Assembly: GCA_902461985.1 (NCBI GenBank)
Contig: CABQAB010000083.1
Coordinates: forward strand, 1-8,239
Length of the DNA: 8,239 bases
Direction of reading: 5' to 3'
Origin: an uncultured Bacteroidales bacterium
GTDB lineage: Bacteria; Bacteroidota; Bacteroidia; Bacteroidales; UBA932
A program made the translations under genes and the position numbers. The first letter of the stretch is position 1. Each line of letters starts with the position of its first letter. Positions 5,985 through 8,239 of this stretch are shown here, one piece after another. Below the pieces are notes generated by a model. The model had not been told where the DNA came from. It worked only from the letters and a program-made list of their open reading frames with translations, and did not search any database.

Positions 5985-6057
5985 ACCCGATTCTTGGATT
6001 GGTTCACCTTTGGCCGGCACATCGGGTGGAGAGCATGACGGCCAACAACAGTTGGAA
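5956..6057 (-). pseudogene. Frameshifted, internally deleted nth (endonuclease III) remnant
   Basis: Read on the minus strand from 6057, the frame gives 'FQLLLAVMLSTRCAGQR', then a stop. The intact nth has 'FQLLVAVMLSAQCTDKRVNQ' at its residues 36-55. One G is missing relative to nth (AGG TG instead of AGG GTG); restoring it continues '-VNQ'. A few codons later the sequence jumps to the extreme C-terminus ('LRRIRKN' out of frame, over the same DNA that encodes 'LCAEFAKTH' in nth). So only one internal block and the 3' end survive, with at least one frameshift. The internal block is clearly diverged from nth whereas the 3' end is almost identical, which suggests either different ages or homogenisation of the 3' end. 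It lies four bases from the ATPase stop codon. It is certainly not functional as a glycosylase. Confidence 0.75.
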
Positions 6058-6061
6058 GTAA

Positions 6062-7237
6062 TCAATAAATAAACCCGAACATCCAGATGGGAATGCATTT
6101 GCCGTCGGCGTATTCTATGTTGTCTTTGACTATATAGCCGTTTTCCGCTCCTTTTAGCTGCTTGCCCTTCTTGTTTTTGCCTCCAACCTCGAATGTGATG
6201 TCTCCGATTTCGAAGTCTGAAATTTTTGAAGACCAGACATTGTGTTTCTGTTTAGTCCATGTGAGAAACATTGTCTCCCGAATCGTTCCCTCGTCTTTTT
6301 TGTCCAATCCCAAAGCATATATTATATTGGAATTGTTGAGATACAGTTTGTCTGTCTTCTGCAATATGCCGTCTCCGTTTGATTTCTCTCTGAGCGCATT
6401 GAACAAGCCGGATTTTTCCAGATATTCTATATAGTCCGGCAGAGAGTTGCGGCTGATTTCCAGATCCCTTGCAAGTGTGGCGTAATTCGGTTTGTACGGC
6501 ACTGACTGGGCTAAGATATACATCAATTTCTTCAGTTTTATTGATGCTGCAACCGTCATTTCTGCATACTTCGGGATGTCATCTTCTATGGTGGCATTTA
6601 CGGACTGGCTCAGTTTAATCAGAAAGTCCTCCTCCGAGAAGTAAGGATAGCAGCCGTGTTCGAGATATTCCCTATAATATTTCAGAGGCCTTTCTGCAAC
6701 GTACGGAAAATCAACATTTCCGGACAGGATTTCATCAAGAGATGACTCTTCCAGTTTCCATCCATTCGAAATGTTCAAATATTCGCGGAAAGAAAGAATA
6801 GGCATTGTGTATTCGAGTGTTCTTCTGCTCAAATCGGCCTTGCCACCTTTTTTGAGGTCTAAAATCGAACTGCCGGAATATATGACATTCAGCGATGGCA
6901 ACTGGTCATAAATCATCTTGATTTCAGTTGTCCAGCCCTTGTATTTATGTATTTCGTCTATATACAACCTTTTCCCTCCTCTTTTGAAAAACTCCATTGC
7001 CAAATCGAAAATGCGGTGTCCGGAGAAATAGAAATCGTCGGCCTGGACATATAAGGAGTCCTCTATTTTGTCATAAAGTTTAATGTGCTGGAGCATCATG
7101 GTGGACTTGCCGACACCCTTTTGTCCGAGGATGCCGATGAGACGGTTTTTCCAATTTATTGTCTCATGAAATGACCTGACATAATCTGTAGGGGTCATTC
7201 CAAGTCTTGTTCTGTAGGTCTGCATCAAGGTTTCCAT
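6062..7237 (-). CDS. AAA_14 / DUF4143-type P-loop ATPase
   Basis: A 391-residue cytoplasmic protein from the ATG at 7237. Walker A is 'GQKGVGKST' at residues 38-46, Walker B 'RLYIDEIH' at ~90-97, and a sensor-like 'VIYSGSSI' follows at ~118-125, with 'DLSRRT' as a possible arginine-finger region. Residues ~246-281 look like a winged helix ('NYATLARDLEISRNSLPDYI'). The C-terminus has a nuclease-like fold motif, 'SDFEIGDITFEVGGKNKKG' with Asp341, Glu350 and Lys354, ending 'IPIWMFGFIY'. This is the predicted-ATPase family (COG1373) found in many copies in Bacteroidetes; its biological role is unsettled. An upstream TTG at 7264 would lie inside the promoter element and was rejected. Three 33-bp-spaced palindromes lie in the promoter region, two more beyond the gene, and a 44-bp direct repeat brackets it. 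This suggests a movable or repeatedly duplicated cassette with possible self-regulation. Confidence 0.88.
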   Translation of the reverse strand: METLMQTYRTRLGMTPTDYVRSFHETINWKNRLIGILGQKGVGKSTMMLQHIKLYDKIEDSLYVQADDFYFSGHRIFDLAMEFFKRGGKRLYIDEIHKYKGWTTEIKMIYDQLPSLNVIYSGSSILDLKKGGKADLSRRTLEYTMPILSFREYLNISNGWKLEESSLDEILSGNVDFPYVAERPLKYYREYLEHGCYPYFSEEDFLIKLSQSVNATIEDDIPKYAEMTVAASIKLKKLMYILAQSVPYKPNYATLARDLEISRNSLPDYIEYLEKSGLFNALREKSNGDGILQKTDKLYLNNSNIIYALGLDKKDEGTIRETMFLTWTKQKHNVWSSKISDFEIGDITFEVGGKNKKGKQLKGAENGYIVKDNIEYADGKCIPIWMFGFIY

Positions 7238-7261
7238 AATGAATAATTGTCGATTTTGATG

Positions 7262-7269
7262 CAAATATA
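7262..7269 (-). promoter_or_regulatory. -7 promoter element of the ATPase gene
   Basis: The minus strand reads TATATTTG, a full match to TAnnTTTG, 25 bp before the ATG at 7237. The expected -33 region (about 7288-7293 on this strand) is occupied by the first 16-bp palindrome (7277-7292), so a protein bound there should block or help polymerase. The element also decides the start codon: the TTG at 7264 falls within it. Confidence 0.6.
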
Positions 7270-7274
7270 CGAAA

Positions 7275-7373
7275 TTGCACTAAAAGTAGTGCATATTTTA
7301 TGAAAAATTGCACTGATGTTAGTGCATAATATTATAAAAACTGCACTGAAGTCAGTGCGTTTTTGCGAATTCG
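7275..7373. repeat. Three tandem 33-bp units, each with a 16-bp palindrome (candidate operator array)
   Basis: The palindromes are GCACTAAAAGTAGTGC at 7277-7292, GCACTGATGTTAGTGC at 7310-7325 and GCACTGAAGTCAGTGC at 7343-7358. They start exactly 33 bp apart, about three helical turns, so they face nearly the same side of the DNA. Arms GCACT/AGTGC are constant and the central six bases vary. In the first two units A/T-rich linkers also agree (ATTGCAC at the start, a run of AAAA at the end); the third unit's linker is nth coding sequence. Position over the ATPase -33 region suggests operators. The third unit doubles as the nth terminator. Confidence 0.8.
7336..7364. terminator. nth terminator hairpin with embedded stop codon
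   Basis: On the minus strand GCACTGACTTCAGTGC (7358-7343) forms a 7-bp stem followed by AGTTTTT. The last His codon and the TGA stop of nth (7354-7352) lie inside the stem. AAAAA precedes the stem on the same strand, so it may also work on the plus strand. It is the third unit of the palindrome array. Confidence 0.65.
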
Positions 7374-7380
7374 GCGCAGA
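7337..7380. repeat. 44-bp direct repeat, proximal copy (3' end of nth)
   Basis: Matches 5941-5984 at 43 of 44 positions in the same orientation. It spans the last nine codons of nth, its stop and its terminator hairpin. Identity stops abruptly at 7380/5984 inside the nth coding region. Confidence 0.92.
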
Positions 7381-8002
7381 GGGCGGTGAGGGGACAGGCG
7401 TCGCAATGCGGTGAGCGGGCGGTGCAGACATAGCGTCCGTGAAGCAGAAGCCAGTGGTGGGCGTCCGCGCGTCTGTCTGCCGGGATGTGCGCGGTGAGGT
7501 CTTTGCAGACTGCCTCGACTGTGGTGCCGTCTGAGAGACCTATGCGCCGGGAGACTCTGAACACATGGGTGTCTACCGCTATAACTGGTTTGTTATATAC
7601 TATGGAAGCCACCACATTGGCGGTTTTTCTTCCGACACCCGGGAGTTTGACTAATTCATCGGGTTCTGAGGGTATTTCACCGTTGAAATCTGATATAAGC
7701 ATCTTTGCCATTTCAATCAGGTGCCGGCCTTTGCTGTTGGGATAGGAAACTGAACGGATGAGTTCAAACACATCCTTAAACTCAGCCGCGGCAAGTGATT
7801 GTGCGTCAGGATAATGTGCAAACAGTTCCGGAGTCACCTGATTCACCCTTTTGTCTGTGCATTGGGCGGAGAGCATGACGGCAACTAACAGCTGGAAAGG
7901 GGAGCCGAAATTGAGTTCGCTTCCTACCTTGCCCATCTTTTCTTCGAGGGCGGAGAGAACATTCGCGTATAATTCGTCTGTTTTCTTGGGGAGAATTTTC
8001 AT
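7352..8002 (-). CDS. nth: Endonuclease III (DNA glycosylase/AP lyase)
   Basis: A 216-residue base-excision repair enzyme that removes oxidised pyrimidines and nicks the abasic site. The helix-hairpin-helix is 'LPGVGRKTANVV' with catalytic Lys126, followed by catalytic Asp144 in 'IAVDTHVFRVSRR'. The C-terminal [4Fe-4S] ligands are Cys193, Cys200, Cys203 and Cys209, spaced C-x6-C-x2-C-x5-C. 'FQLLVAVMLSAQCTDKRVN' near residue 36 is the conserved substrate-pocket helix. The ATG at 8002 gives the family's usual length. The in-frame TTG at 8098 would read back through the promoter element and into the upstream ABC gene. The protein ends 'CAEFAKTH', nine residues encoded within the 44-bp repeat, so the tail and stop may have been supplied by the repeated element. 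A decayed partial copy lies beyond the ATPase gene. The gene appears intact. Confidence 0.96.
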   Translation of the reverse strand: MKILPKKTDELYANVLSALEEKMGKVGSELNFGSPFQLLVAVMLSAQCTDKRVNQVTPELFAHYPDAQSLAAAEFKDVFELIRSVSYPNSKGRHLIEMAKMLISDFNGEIPSEPDELVKLPGVGRKTANVVASIVYNKPVIAVDTHVFRVSRRIGLSDGTTVEAVCKDLTAHIPADRRADAHHWLLLHGRYVCTARSPHCDACPLTALCAEFAKTH

Positions 8003-8010
8003 TTGAGCTT

Positions 8011-8018
8011 CAAAGGTA
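8011..8018 (-). promoter_or_regulatory. -7 promoter element of nth
   Basis: The minus strand reads TACCTTTG, matching TAnnTTTG, nine bases before the ATG at 8002. Transcription would start almost at the start codon, giving a near-leaderless mRNA. This favours the ATG over the upstream TTG at 8098. Confidence 0.5.
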
Positions 8019-8060
8019 TCTTTATTCTTGGATTTTTCCGAGCTTGAAGATGGCAATGGA

Positions 8061-8239
8061 TTACATTTCTTCGTGGCAGCTTTCGTTTTCGCATACAAGA
8101 ACTCTTCCCGGATATTCCCTGCACAGGGCGAGGTTGTGTGTCACCATCACTACCGCCGTGTGCCTCTCGGTGTTGAGCCGTCGGAGCAGCTGCATGATGC
8201 CGTCCGCCGTCTCGGAGTCAAGGTTTCCCGTGGGCTCGT
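8061..8239 (-). CDS. ABC transporter ATP-binding protein, FtsE/LolD-like, C-terminal fragment
   Basis: The gene enters from the right edge and ends with TAA at 8061-8063. The visible ~58 residues start at the Walker B region: the first bases complete an Asp codon before 'EPTGNLDSETADGIM', giving the DEPTGNLD pattern with the D-loop. They continue with 'LLRRLNTERHTAVVMVTHN', which carries the H-loop His of 'THN', and a short tail 'GRVLVCENESCHEEM'. EPTGNLD plus a short C-terminus is typical of the FtsE/LolD/MacB group of ATPases, which partner a membrane subunit in cell division, lipoprotein release or export. The short tail makes FtsE attractive, but Walker A and the signature motif lie outside the window, so the subfamily is not settled. 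nth follows after 58 bp with its own promoter element. Confidence 0.85.
   Translation of the reverse strand, partial: EPTGNLDSETADGIMQLLRRLNTERHTAVVMVTHNLALCREYPGRVLVCENESCHEEM

Noticed and set aside
5892..6098. Two minus-strand ORFs (5892-6098 and 7225-7431) sharing the peptide 'SAPNSQKRTDFSAV'
   Set aside because: The shared peptide is just the 44-bp direct repeat read in another frame; both overlap the ATPase gene or nth and are not genes.
7238..7264. TTG start giving a 400-residue ATPase
   Set aside because: The TTG is inside the TATATTTG promoter element, so it would not be in the mRNA; the ATG at 7237 follows at a suitable distance.
5915..7358. Classical insertion sequence with terminal inverted repeats
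   Set aside because: No transposase is present, and the flanking 44-bp copies are direct repeats carrying the nth end, not terminal inverted repeats with a short target duplication.
7275..7373. CRISPR array
   Set aside because: Only three units; the palindrome centres vary while the linkers are partly alike, the linkers are too short for spacers, and no cas gene is present.
8003..8098. TTG start giving a 248-residue endonuclease III
   Set aside because: The added 32 residues are low-complexity, overlap the ABC gene end and include the TACCTTTG promoter element. The ATG at 8002 gives the normal family length.

Overview
The window looks like Bacteroidales (Bacteroidetes) chromosome. Good matches to the Bacteroidetes -7 promoter element TAnnTTTG stand before most genes, and Shine-Dalgarno sequences are weak or absent. 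The gene content is typical of the group: a BACON-domain lipoprotein, an AAA_14/DUF4143-type ATPase, and a regulator ending in an AraC-type DNA-binding domain. I cannot name a species.

Left part (1-3667), ordinary chromosome: the C-terminal AraC-type domain of a regulator cut by the window edge; a 630-residue lipoprotein with BACON, beta-rich and DNA/RNA non-specific endonuclease modules; a bidirectional terminator; a GatB/YqeY-like protein on the minus strand; and, divergent from it, a HAD-family phosphatase.

Middle part (3668-6061), accessory and visibly more A/T-rich: a gene-free stretch of about 450 bases holds a good promoter element, a 13-bp hairpin right at the predicted RNA 5' end, a long set of nested inverted repeats and a hairpin followed by a T run. 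Together these look like a structured RNA or leader of about 240 nt. A tight three-ORF cluster follows: a 95-residue unknown protein, a 20-codon small ORF, and a lipoprotein combining NTF2-like, FG-GAP-like and tRNA_anti-like (OB-fold) parts.

Right part (5880-8239), all on the minus strand: the end of an FtsE/LolD-like ABC ATPase, nth (endonuclease III) and an AAA_14/DUF4143-type ATPase. The ATPase promoter carries three 16-bp palindromes exactly 33 bp apart, and two related palindromes lie beyond the other end of the gene. A 44-bp direct repeat containing the 3' end of nth brackets the ATPase gene. Between the ATPase stop codon and the distal repeat lies a frameshifted nth remnant. This indicates insertion or duplication at the 3' end of nth.

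The most interesting signals are the palindrome array with the duplicated nth end around the ATPase, and the nested-hairpin RNA candidate upstream of the unknown operon. All structure and homology statements come from reading by eye, with no folding program or database search.
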